Part shown: positions 1 through 5,155 of the stretch, one piece after another
Position numbering within the stretch: the first letter of the stretch is position 1
How the letters are laid out: every line of letters starts with the position of its first letter
Source of the DNA: Candidatus Binatota bacterium
GTDB lineage: Bacteria > Desulfobacterota > Binatia > Bin18
Length of the DNA stretch: 5,217 bases
Direction of reading: 5' to 3'
Assembly (NCBI GenBank): GCA_011523315.1
Contig: WTHE01000106.1
Location: 1-5,217, forward strand
Position numbers and translations under genes: made by a program
The notes under the pieces: generated by a model
Seen by the model: only the letters and a program-made list of their open reading frames with translations
Told to the model about the DNA's origin: nothing
Databases searched by the model: none

Positions 1-1
1 G

Positions 2-883
2 GGCTATATCGCTGAAGACCATCGTGAACAGGCTGACGCCCTTGGCGTTCTTCTCCTTGATGCCCTCGATGACCTGGGCCGGCGTGCCGCGCAGGGCCGT
101 CCTGTCGAGGTCGGCCAGGCGTCCCAGGGTTTTTTTGGCAATAGGCCATTTGGCCTCAAAGGCCGGTTCATCCTTGCCCAGCACGACCACCACCTGTTCG
201 GAGATCTCGATCTCCTGGGGATCGCGTCCGACCGCGTTGCAGTGCTCGGTAATGACGCCCCACTTCTTTTCCAGGCGGTGGGCGACCGCAGCCGGGCAGT
301 TCCAGCGGTCGGCGTGCTGGGCCACGGTTTTGAGCATCTTGCGCTCGGCGGCCGCGCCGATGGTGATGGGCGGATAGGGCTGCTGGACCGGTTTCGGGTT
401 GTTGTAGGCATTGCTGATCGTATAGTGCTCACCCTGGTAGGAGGCTTTTTCCTCGGTGAACATCTTTTTGATGATCTCGATCCCCTCTCTGAGCTGATTG
501 GCCCGCGTGCCGCCGGACGGAAATTCGTAGCCGTAGCCCAGGTACTCGGCCTTCATCCAGCCCGCGCCCAGCCCGAGTTCGAGCCGACCCTGGCTGATGT
601 TGTCGAGCGAGGCGGCCATTTTGGCCAGGAAGGCGGGGTTGCGAAACGAGTTGCACATCACCAGACTGCCGATCCGAATCCTGTTGGTGGCGGCGGCCAG
701 CGCCGACATGAGCGTCCAGCCCTCCAGAAAATCAACCTGGGGAAGACCGCCGACCCACATGTGATCGGTCACCCAGATGGAGTGAAAGCCGGCTTCCTCG
801 CAGGCCAGGGCGCGCTCGCTGATGGCCGGGAAGGGGAGCCCGACCTGGGGCTGAAACAGACCAAATTGAATGGGACGTGTCAT
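2..883 (-). CDS. LLM-class flavin/F420-dependent oxidoreductase, C-terminus cut by window edge
   Basis: Luciferase-like monooxygenase (bacterial luciferase TIM-barrel) family; members use FMN or coenzyme F420 to oxidise or reduce small organic substrates in the cytoplasm. I translated 294 codons from an ATG at 883 with no internal stop; the frame is still open at the left edge. The start is supported by a perfect AGGAGG (889-894) five bases upstream. Visible landmarks are an N-terminal strand MTRPIQFGLFQPQVG, WVTDHMWVGG (residues 37-46), RIRIGSLVMCNSFRNPAFLAK (about 74-94), GRLELGLGAGWMKAEYLGYG (about 99-118), ITIGAAAER (about 173-181) and ADRWN (191-195). From memory, the pattern and roughly 300-aa length recall the Rv1855c-like F420-dependent subgroup (TIGR03560), so perhaps 15-20 residues are missing. 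FMN and F420 use cannot be separated by eye. It is transcribed divergently from the acyl-CoA dehydrogenase operon, which suggests but does not prove a shared role. Family is confident; substrate unknown. Confidence 0.93.
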   Translation of the reverse strand, partial: MTRPIQFGLFQPQVGLPFPAISERALACEEAGFHSIWVTDHMWVGGLPQVDFLEGWTLMSALAAATNRIRIGSLVMCNSFRNPAFLAKMAASLDNISQGRLELGLGAGWMKAEYLGYGYEFPSGGTRANQLREGIEIIKKMFTEEKASYQGEHYTISNAYNNPKPVQQPYPPITIGAAAERKMLKTVAQHADRWNCPAAVAHRLEKKWGVITEHCNAVGRDPQEIEISEQVVVVLGKDEPAFEAKWPIAKKTLGRLADLDRTALRGTPAQVIEGIKEKNAKGVSLFTMVFSDIA

Positions 884-897
884 GCTGTCCTCCTGTG

Positions 898-918
898 TTT
901 CAGCAGTCAGCTATCAGC
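898..918. repeat. Three tandem copies of a 7-bp unit (NNTCAGC)
   Basis: The plus strand reads TTTCAGC, AGTCAGC, TATCAGC back to back, which is GCTGATA-GCTGACT-GCTGAAA on the minus strand. Five of seven positions are identical in all three copies. It ends four bases from the AGGAGG of the leftward oxidoreductase gene, so it probably lies in that gene's leader or promoter. Degenerate heptamer arrays with a GCTGA core occur in intergenic regions of several bacterial groups. This copy number is low enough that chance cannot be excluded. Confidence 0.5.
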
Positions 919-939
919 CCCACCCGTAAGATACAAGAA

Positions 940-952
940 CGCCGCGTCGGCG
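940..952. repeat. Short inverted repeat in divergent intergenic region
   Basis: CGCCG-CGT-CGGCG is a perfect 5-bp inverted repeat with a 3-bp spacer, centred in the 151-bp gap between the divergent oxidoreductase and acyl-CoA dehydrogenase genes. Its position would suit an operator acting on both directions. The arms are short and pure GC in a GC-rich genome, so it may be chance. No regulator gene is visible in the window. Confidence 0.25.
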
Positions 953-967
953 GGCGGGGCCTTCTGC

Positions 968-996
968 TTGACTTTAGGCAGGGCCGGGGGAAAGAT
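968..996 (+). promoter_or_regulatory. Possible sigma70-type promoter for the acyl-CoA dehydrogenase operon
   Basis: TTGACT (968-973) matches the -35 consensus at five of six bases. After a 17-bp spacer comes AAAGAT (991-996), a weak -10 matching three of six. The start codon lies 38 bp beyond. The good -35 and correct spacing in a GC-rich gap make this the best rightward candidate, but the poor -10 keeps confidence low. An activator might compensate. Confidence 0.35.
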
Positions 997-1034
997 GCCG
1001 GATGGGTACGACAGCCAAACAGGGGTGAGCAGGT

Positions 1035-2183
1035 ATGGATTTTGAACTGACCGCCGAACAGCAGATGCTCAAAGACTTGTGCCGTGATTTCGCCCGCAAG
1101 GAGATTGCGCCTTACGCGGACGAGTGGTTTGACGCCGAGTATTTTCCGACCGAAATCTTTCACCAGCTGGCCGACCTCCAGCTGATGGGCCTGCTCATCC
1201 CCGAGGAGTACGGGGGCACGGGCGCCGGGACCATGGCCATGGTGGCGGCTCTCGAAGAGCTGGGCAAGGTCGATCAGTCGATTGCCACCACCCTGCAAGC
1301 CCATCTGACGATCGGCTCGCTGCCTTTTCTGCACTTCGGCACCGAGGAGCAGAAGCACAAATGGCTGACCCCGCTGGCGCGCGGGGAACGCCTGGGCGCG
1401 TTTGGCCTGACCGAGCCGCAGGCCGGCTCGGACGCGGCCAACATCCAGACCACCTCGCGCCTGGAGGGCGACTCGTGGGTCGTCAACGGCACCAAGTGTT
1501 TTATCTCCAACGCCGGCACGCCGCTGAGCTATGGGCTGGTGGCGCTGACTGCGGACAGCGCGGGCGGAAACGGCAAGCGGGCCTACCGGGCCATTATCAT
1601 TCCCAAAGACACGCCCGGCTATACGGTCGGCCAGCCGTACAAGAAGATCGGCTGGCATACGGTCGATACCCGCGAGCAGGTGTTTGAGAACGTGCGGGTG
1701 CCGCGCGAGAATCTGCTGGGCGAGGACGGTTCCGGCTTTCGGGCCTTTCTCAAGACCCTGGAGTGTGGCCGGATTTCGGTCGCCACGCTCGGCCTGTCGC
1801 TGGCCGAGGCGTGTCTGAACATGTCGCTCCGGTACGCCCAGGAACGCAAGACCTTTGGCAAGCCGCTGGCCTCGCACCAGGCGATTCAGTTCAAGCTGGC
1901 GGACATGGCCACCCAGGTCGATATGGCCCGGCTCATGGTCTACCGCGCCGCCGGGCTGCGCGACCAGGGCCGCCCGTACGCCAAGGAGGCGGCCATGGCC
2001 AAGCTGGCCTCGTCCGAGATCGCGGTCAAGGCGGCTGAGGAAGCGGTCCAGATTCACGGCGGCTACGGCTATACGCGGGACTTTCCGGTCTCGCGTTTCT
2101 ACCTCGACTCGAAGATCCTGACCATTGGCGAGGGCACCAGCGAGGTGCAGCGAATGGTGATTGCCCGGCAGCTGGGGTGCTGA
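1035..2183 (+). CDS. Acyl-CoA dehydrogenase (FAD-dependent, short/medium-chain type)
   Basis: Catalyses alpha,beta-dehydrogenation of an acyl-CoA to the trans-2-enoyl-CoA with FAD, passing electrons to ETF; cytoplasmic. The 382-aa length is normal for the family, and the three-domain layout is complete: an N-terminal helical domain (about 1-120) beginning MDFELTAEQQMLKDLCRDFA, a middle beta domain with FGLTEPQAGSDA (123-134), and a C-terminal helical domain. The C-terminal signature QIHGGYGYTRDFPVSRFYLD (339-358) fits PROSITE PS00073 at every position. RKTFGKPLASHQAIQ (271-285) carries the usual FAD-contacting arginine and QAIQ. E366 in TIGEGTSEVQR aligns with the catalytic glutamate of the SCAD/MCAD/butyryl-CoA class rather than the isovaleryl/long-chain position. 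The ATG at 1035 is preceded by only a weak Shine-Dalgarno (GAGCAGG). It is the first gene of the rightward cluster; the SDR starts 10 bp after its stop. Family is near certain; acyl chain specificity is not readable. Confidence 0.96.
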   Translation: MDFELTAEQQMLKDLCRDFARKEIAPYADEWFDAEYFPTEIFHQLADLQLMGLLIPEEYGGTGAGTMAMVAALEELGKVDQSIATTLQAHLTIGSLPFLHFGTEEQKHKWLTPLARGERLGAFGLTEPQAGSDAANIQTTSRLEGDSWVVNGTKCFISNAGTPLSYGLVALTADSAGGNGKRAYRAIIIPKDTPGYTVGQPYKKIGWHTVDTREQVFENVRVPRENLLGEDGSGFRAFLKTLECGRISVATLGLSLAEACLNMSLRYAQERKTFGKPLASHQAIQFKLADMATQVDMARLMVYRAAGLRDQGRPYAKEAAMAKLASSEIAVKAAEEAVQIHGGYGYTRDFPVSRFYLDSKILTIGEGTSEVQRMVIARQLGC

Positions 2184-2187
2184 GGAA
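2182..2187 (+). promoter_or_regulatory. Ribosome binding site deciding the SDR start, overlapping the upstream stop codon
   Basis: GAGGAA begins inside the TGA stop (2181-2183) of the acyl-CoA dehydrogenase gene and sits six bases before the ATG at 2194. This favours the ATG over the in-frame TTG at 2161, which would add 11 unconserved residues and overlap the upstream gene. The arrangement implies translational coupling of the two genes. Confidence 0.7.
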
Positions 2188-2193
2188 ATCCGT

Positions 2194-2961
2194 ATGACCA
2201 TTCCCTATTTTGACCTGACGGGTAAGGTGGCGCTGATCACCGGCGGGAGCAAGGGTCTGGGCGAGCAGATGGCCTATGGGCTGGCCGAGGTCGGCGCGGA
2301 GCTGGCCCTGATCAGCCGCACCCAGACCGATCTGGACAGGGTGGCGGCCGAGATTCACCAGGCCAGCGGCCGCCGGGTGATTGGCGTGGCGGCCGATGTG
2401 ACCAGCGAGGCCGATATCGAGCGCATGGTCGGGCAGGTCATGGCCGAGTACGGCCGGATCGATATCCTGATCAACAACGCCGGCATGGGCGGCACGACGC
2501 CGATTCGGGATCTGGCCGAGGAGGAGTGGGACAGCTACATGAACCTGAACCTCAAGGGACCGGTGTTCTGTGCCAAACACGTCGGAGCGGAAATGGCCAA
2601 GCGCAAGAAAGGCACAATCATCAACGTCTCCTCGCTGTTCTCGCAGATTGTGGCCCGCTATATGGCCGCCTACGGGGCGACCAAGGCCGCCCTGGTCCAT
2701 TTCACGCGGACCCTGGCCCTGGAGTGGGCCCGCGACAATATCCGGGTCAACGCCCTGTGCCCGGGCTATTTTGAGACGCCGATGAACGCCGGTTTCTGGG
2801 AGACCAAGGGCGGCAAGGGGATTATCGCCAGAATTCCGATGCAGCGGGTCGGCAACCCCCCGGAAATCAAACCTGCGGTGATCTTTCTGGCCTCGGACGC
2901 CAATACCTTCATGACCGGCACTACCCTGTTTGTCGATGGCGGCCACAGTCTGGTGGGCTAG
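2194..2961 (+). CDS. Classical short-chain dehydrogenase/reductase (FabG-like SDR)
   Basis: NAD(P)-dependent oxidoreductase of the classical SDR family, 255 aa, interconverting a hydroxyl and a carbonyl group; cytoplasmic and usually tetrameric. All key motifs are present: cofactor loop TGGSKGLG (16-23), D69 in AADV (67-70), NNAG (94-97), catalytic Asn in NLNLKG (N119), Ser in NVSS (S147), and Tyr-Lys in YGATK (Y160, K164). PG follows in CPGYFETPM, and the C-terminal FVDGGHS is typical. SR at residues 41-42, after the second strand, would lean toward NADP(H) by family rules; that is inference. The start at ATG 2194 is chosen over the earlier TTG because of the GAGGAA site. It is tightly coupled to the acyl-CoA dehydrogenase, so a hydroxyacyl-CoA/ketoacyl-CoA substrate is plausible. 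Sequence alone cannot separate that from a FabG-type acyl-carrier reductase or a sugar/alcohol dehydrogenase. Confidence 0.95.
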   Translation: MTIPYFDLTGKVALITGGSKGLGEQMAYGLAEVGAELALISRTQTDLDRVAAEIHQASGRRVIGVAADVTSEADIERMVGQVMAEYGRIDILINNAGMGGTTPIRDLAEEEWDSYMNLNLKGPVFCAKHVGAEMAKRKKGTIINVSSLFSQIVARYMAAYGATKAALVHFTRTLALEWARDNIRVNALCPGYFETPMNAGFWETKGGKGIIARIPMQRVGNPPEIKPAVIFLASDANTFMTGTTLFVDGGHSLVG

Positions 2962-2999
2962 TATTGTGAGGCAGGCTCCCGGCGGGTGGGGGACACAGC

Positions 3000-3212
3000 A
3001 TGGATACCTATCGATTTTGTGTGGTCGTTGAAAAAGATCAGGACGGGTACTTTGCTCTGTGTCCTGAACTCCAAGGCTGTTACACGCAGGGAGAAACATA
3101 CGAACAAGCCCTGGAAAGTATGGAGGACGCTATTCGTCTCCATATCGAGGACCGGTTGGCCGCCGGGGAAGACATTCCTCAAACCGAATCATTGTTCACC
3201 TCAAGGTTCTGA
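3000..3212 (+). CDS. hicB: Short HicB-family antitoxin (orphan, altered C-terminus likely)
   Basis: A 70-aa protein matching the small partial-RNase-H-fold HicB/UPF0150 antitoxins, which bind and block the mRNA-cleaving toxin HicA. The diagnostic stretch is an N-terminal strand YRFCVVVEKDQDGYFALCPE (4-23), the LQGCYTQGETYEQALESMED pattern (24-43), helix AIRLHIEDRLAAGE and then DIP (58-60). There is no C-terminal HTH or ribbon-helix-helix, so it is the short type that does not obviously bind DNA. The last residues, ESLFTSRF, lack the usual valine-rich final strand seen after this point in the family, as I recall it, so the end may be a junction product. GGGGGA (2988-2993) gives a modest RBS. 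Local GC is about 50% against about 65% around it, suggesting transfer. It lies between two metabolic genes, with only a HicA-tail remnant downstream. Family call is confident; whether it still functions is not. Confidence 0.85.
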   Translation: MDTYRFCVVVEKDQDGYFALCPELQGCYTQGETYEQALESMEDAIRLHIEDRLAAGEDIPQTESLFTSRF

Positions 3213-3271
3213 GAAGCATCCTTCGAGACGCGGACTGGACAGTAGAAACGTTTCAAGCCTTGCTCAACTAA
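3206..3271 (+). pseudogene. hicA: Remnant of a HicA toxin gene (C-terminal ~21 codons)
   Basis: In the frame one base behind hicB (a -1 shift), overlapping its last codons, bases 3206-3271 read V, then LRSILRDADWTVETF, then QALLN and a TAA stop (3269-3271). This matches the C-terminal helix pattern of HicA toxins as I know it (GTL-x-SIL-RDA-x-x-x-x-x-F-x-x-LL), the segment that follows the histidine-bearing dsRBD-like core. No upstream HicA core (GSH motif) is present: the sequence upstream encodes HicB in another frame, and no start codon is available. The order hicB then hicA tail agrees with intact hicBA pairs. Inference: a deletion fused the end of hicB to the end of hicA. The stretch is short, so a chance match is possible, but its position immediately after a HicB gene argues against that. 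Confidence 0.6.
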
Positions 3272-3304
3272 GAGAGGCGAGGCCAGACTGTTTGGAGAAG
3301 ACGT

Positions 3305-4621
3305 ATGGAACCCTGGCAACACACCTATAAGGACAAACTCATTTCTGCCCAAGCTGCGGCCCAGCTGACCACATCCGGCCAGCTCGTCCGTCTCCACATC
3401 GGCAGACCGCCGATTCCCATTCTGGACGCCCTGGCCAAGCGCAACGGCCAGCTCGAGGATGTGACGCTGATCCAGTGCTATCCGCTGTATAACCACCCGA
3501 TCTGGAACGAGCCGGGCTACGAGCAGTCCTTTCATCTGATCGTCGATTATGTGGGCGCGGGTTGCCGCCAGGGCATGCAGCAGCACTATGTGGACTTTCT
3601 GCCCCTGGACTATCCGCAGTACGCCAAGCAGGTTGAGGACGGGCGCACCAACACCTGGCAGGCCGATATTTTCTACGGCGTGGTCTCGCCGCCCGACGAG
3701 CGGGGCTATTGCAGCTTTGGCAACGCCCTGTGGTACAACAAAGACGCGGCCAGGGCGGCCAAATGCTTTGTCGCCGAGGTCGATCCGACCTTTATCCGTA
3801 CCCACGGCGACAACTGGATCCACGTCTCGGAGATCGACTATCTGGTCGAGGAAACGGCGCCCTTTCCGGTCAGTACGGCTCCGCCGCCGGCCGAAGAGCG
3901 GGGCACGCTCGAAGTGATCGGCGAGTTTGCCTCCGGTCTGATTCGCGACGGCGATACGGTCCAGATGGGCATCGGGGCGATTTCCGAGGCGATTGGCCTG
4001 TTTCTGATGGACCGCAACGATCTCGGCATCCACAGCGAGATCATGACCGCCAGTCACGTTGAGTTGGTCAAACGCGGCGTAGCCACCGGCAAATACAAAA
4101 CCAGCCATAAGGGCAAGGCTGTCGCCGCCATGGTCGTGGGCGGGGCCGACCTGGAGTTCGTGGACAATAACCCGGCCTTTGAGCTGTACAGCGTGCTGTA
4201 CACCAACTCGCTGCTGAATATCGCCGCCCAGAATCATCAGGTGGCGGTCAACAGCACCCTGGCCATTGACCTGACGGGCCAGGCTGCGGCCGAGTCGCTC
4301 GGTCCCCAGATGTACTCGGGCATTGGCGGGCAGATGACGTTCATGATGGGCGCGATGTACTCACACGGCGGGCGCTCCATCATGGTCCTGCCCTCCACGG
4401 CCAAAAGGGGCCAGCTGTCCCGGATTGTGCCCATGCTTGAGCCGGGCAGCACGCTGACCACCCCGCGCCAGTACGCCGACTATGTGGTGACCGAGTTCGG
4501 CATTGTGAACCTCCAGGGCAAGACCCAGCGTCAGCGGGCCGAGGCGCTGATTGAGATTGCCCACCCGGATTTTCAGCCCGAACTCAAGGCTCAGGCCAAA
4601 AGGCTGTTCTGGCCGGTCTGA
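3305..4621 (+). CDS. Acetyl-CoA hydrolase/transferase family protein (family I CoA-transferase, 4-hydroxybutyrate CoA-transferase-like)
   Basis: Transfers CoA from acetyl-CoA or another donor to an organic acid through a glutamyl-CoA thioester; some relatives hydrolyse acetyl-CoA. The 438-aa length fits the Cat1/AbfT group. The N-terminal domain (about 1-190) holds VRLHIGRPPIPILDAL and FYGVVSPPDERGYCSFG (123-139). The C-terminal domain holds QMGIGAISEAIGLFL (220-234) and DLGIHSEIMT (239-248), where E245 aligns with the catalytic glutamate (E238) of Clostridium aminobutyricum 4-hydroxybutyrate CoA-transferase. Then come SGIGGQMTF (338-346), a CoA-binding glycine-rich loop, and VVTEFGIVNLQGKT (394-407). 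The family's usual Pro in GIGxIP is Ser here (S227). GGAG (3294-3297) stands seven bases before the ATG. It probably belongs with the upstream dehydrogenase/SDR pair but is separated by the hicB island, so it may have its own promoter; I see none that is clear. Family is secure, acid substrate unknown. Confidence 0.92.
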   Translation: MEPWQHTYKDKLISAQAAAQLTTSGQLVRLHIGRPPIPILDALAKRNGQLEDVTLIQCYPLYNHPIWNEPGYEQSFHLIVDYVGAGCRQGMQQHYVDFLPLDYPQYAKQVEDGRTNTWQADIFYGVVSPPDERGYCSFGNALWYNKDAARAAKCFVAEVDPTFIRTHGDNWIHVSEIDYLVEETAPFPVSTAPPPAEERGTLEVIGEFASGLIRDGDTVQMGIGAISEAIGLFLMDRNDLGIHSEIMTASHVELVKRGVATGKYKTSHKGKAVAAMVVGGADLEFVDNNPAFELYSVLYTNSLLNIAAQNHQVAVNSTLAIDLTGQAAAESLGPQMYSGIGGQMTFMMGAMYSHGGRSIMVLPSTAKRGQLSRIVPMLEPGSTLTTPRQYADYVVTEFGIVNLQGKTQRQRAEALIEIAHPDFQPELKAQAKRLFWPV

Positions 4622-4622
4622 C

Positions 4623-4648
4623 AAAAAAGGGCACGGTCTCCCGTGCCC
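4623..4648 (-). terminator. Intrinsic terminator for the minus-strand SnoaL-like gene, possibly used from both sides
   Basis: A perfect 8-bp stem GGGCACGG/CCGTGCCC (4629-4636 and 4641-4648) with a 4-base loop is flanked by AAAAAA at 4623-4628. Read on the minus strand this gives hairpin plus six U, a classic rho-independent terminator 22 bases after the SnoaL-like stop. Read on the plus strand the hairpin starts eight bases after the CoA-transferase stop but is followed only by CTTCT, so termination in that direction would be weaker. Confidence 0.85.
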
Positions 4649-4670
4649 CTTCTCCAAACCCGTTCGGCGT

Positions 4671-5072
4671 TCAGCCGGCCAGCACGTCGTTGGCGTGCAT
4701 GGTGTCGAGGTATTCACGGACGGCGGTGATCTTGCCGTTCTCGCACTCGATCAGGAAGTGGTAGAAGTTGTTGTAGATCTTGCCGTTGGCGTGTTCGCCG
4801 TAGGATTCGGCTTCGACCGCGACCCGGCCACCCTCGGCGGTCACGCCCTTGGCCGTGATCTTCAGGCCGTTGGGCATGGCGTCGCCCATGCCCTGGATCA
4901 GCTGGGTAAACTCGGCCTTGGTCTTCGTGCCGGCCAGCGGAAAGTTCTTGGGTTCCCCGGCGACCCACCAGGTCGCATTATCGGCCATGGCGCCCAGAAA
5001 CGCTTCGGCGTTGCCGGCCGACATGTCCTCGAAGAAACCCAGTACCAGTTTTTTGTTCTCTTCTGCACTCAT
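4671..5072 (-). CDS. SnoaL-like / NTF2-fold small protein
   Basis: A 133-aa cytoplasmic protein of the SnoaL/ketosteroid-isomerase-like (NTF2) superfamily, a cone-shaped alpha+beta fold used by small isomerases, cyclases, hydrolases and many uncharacterised proteins. The N-terminal helix ENKKLVLGFFEDMSAGNAEA (5-24) leads to DNATWWVAGEP (31-41), a helix with KTKAEFTQLIQGM (50-62), and strands GGRVAVEAESYGE (81-93), YNNFYHFLIECENGKITAVR (100-119) and EYLDTMHA (120-127). The closing Y-x-D-T pattern is typical of SnoaL-like proteins. I see no motif that fixes a reaction. The ATG at 5072 is set by AGGAGG (5081-5086), eight bases upstream. It is a stand-alone gene with its own promoter and terminator, convergent with the CoA-transferase gene, so a role in the same pathway is not implied by an operon. 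Fold is confident, function unknown. Confidence 0.88.
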   Translation of the reverse strand: MSAEENKKLVLGFFEDMSAGNAEAFLGAMADNATWWVAGEPKNFPLAGTKTKAEFTQLIQGMGDAMPNGLKITAKGVTAEGGRVAVEAESYGEHANGKIYNNFYHFLIECENGKITAVREYLDTMHANDVLAG

Positions 5073-5125
5073 CAGCGCTACCTCCTTTGCACGCCGCAGC
5101 GTACGGTTTGGGTTGATCTTTCTGC

Positions 5126-5155
5126 CTTATAGTCCACCCCGCCGGGGTTTGGCAA
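5126..5155 (-). promoter_or_regulatory. Sigma70-type promoter for the SnoaL-like gene, with an inverted repeat in the spacer
   Basis: On the minus strand, TTGCCA (5150-5155) is a five-of-six -35 match, and TATAAG (5126-5131) is a five-of-six -10 match, 18 bp apart. Transcription would begin near 5119, giving a leader of about 45 bases that contains AGGAGG. The spacer carries a perfect inverted repeat ACCCC-GCC-GGGGT (5136-5148, plus-strand reading), placed where a repressor or spacer-distorting activator could bind. The boxes stand out in a GC-rich background. Confidence 0.6.

Noticed and set aside
2161..2193. Earlier TTG start for the SDR
   Set aside because: It would overlap the end of the acyl-CoA dehydrogenase gene and add MPGSWGAEEIR, which is not SDR-like. 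The ATG at 2194 has a well-spaced GAGGAA site and starts just before the conserved first strand.
900..2201. A 433-codon open frame on the minus strand across the acyl-CoA dehydrogenase gene
   Set aside because: It is a shadow created by strong GC bias on the antisense strand. Its translation is rich in Arg, Gly and Leu with no family motif, while the plus-strand frame has complete acyl-CoA dehydrogenase signatures.
2978..2986. CCC-GGC-GGG inverted repeat between the SDR and hicB genes as a terminator
   Set aside because: Arms are only 3 bp and no U-tract follows. It most likely has no role beyond contributing to the G-rich leader of hicB.
2026..3099. A 357-codon minus-strand frame across the SDR gene
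   Set aside because: Low-complexity antisense shadow. The plus strand carries a fully motif-supported SDR, and the frame runs across three plus-strand genes without regard to their boundaries.
3000..3304. A complete, working hicBA toxin-antitoxin system
   Set aside because: Only about 21 codons of HicA-like sequence remain, with no start codon and no HicA core, so no functional toxin can be made from here.
3179..4237. A 352-codon minus-strand frame across the CoA-transferase gene
   Set aside because: Antisense shadow with no recognisable domain or ribosome binding site, while the opposite frame encodes a full-length family member.
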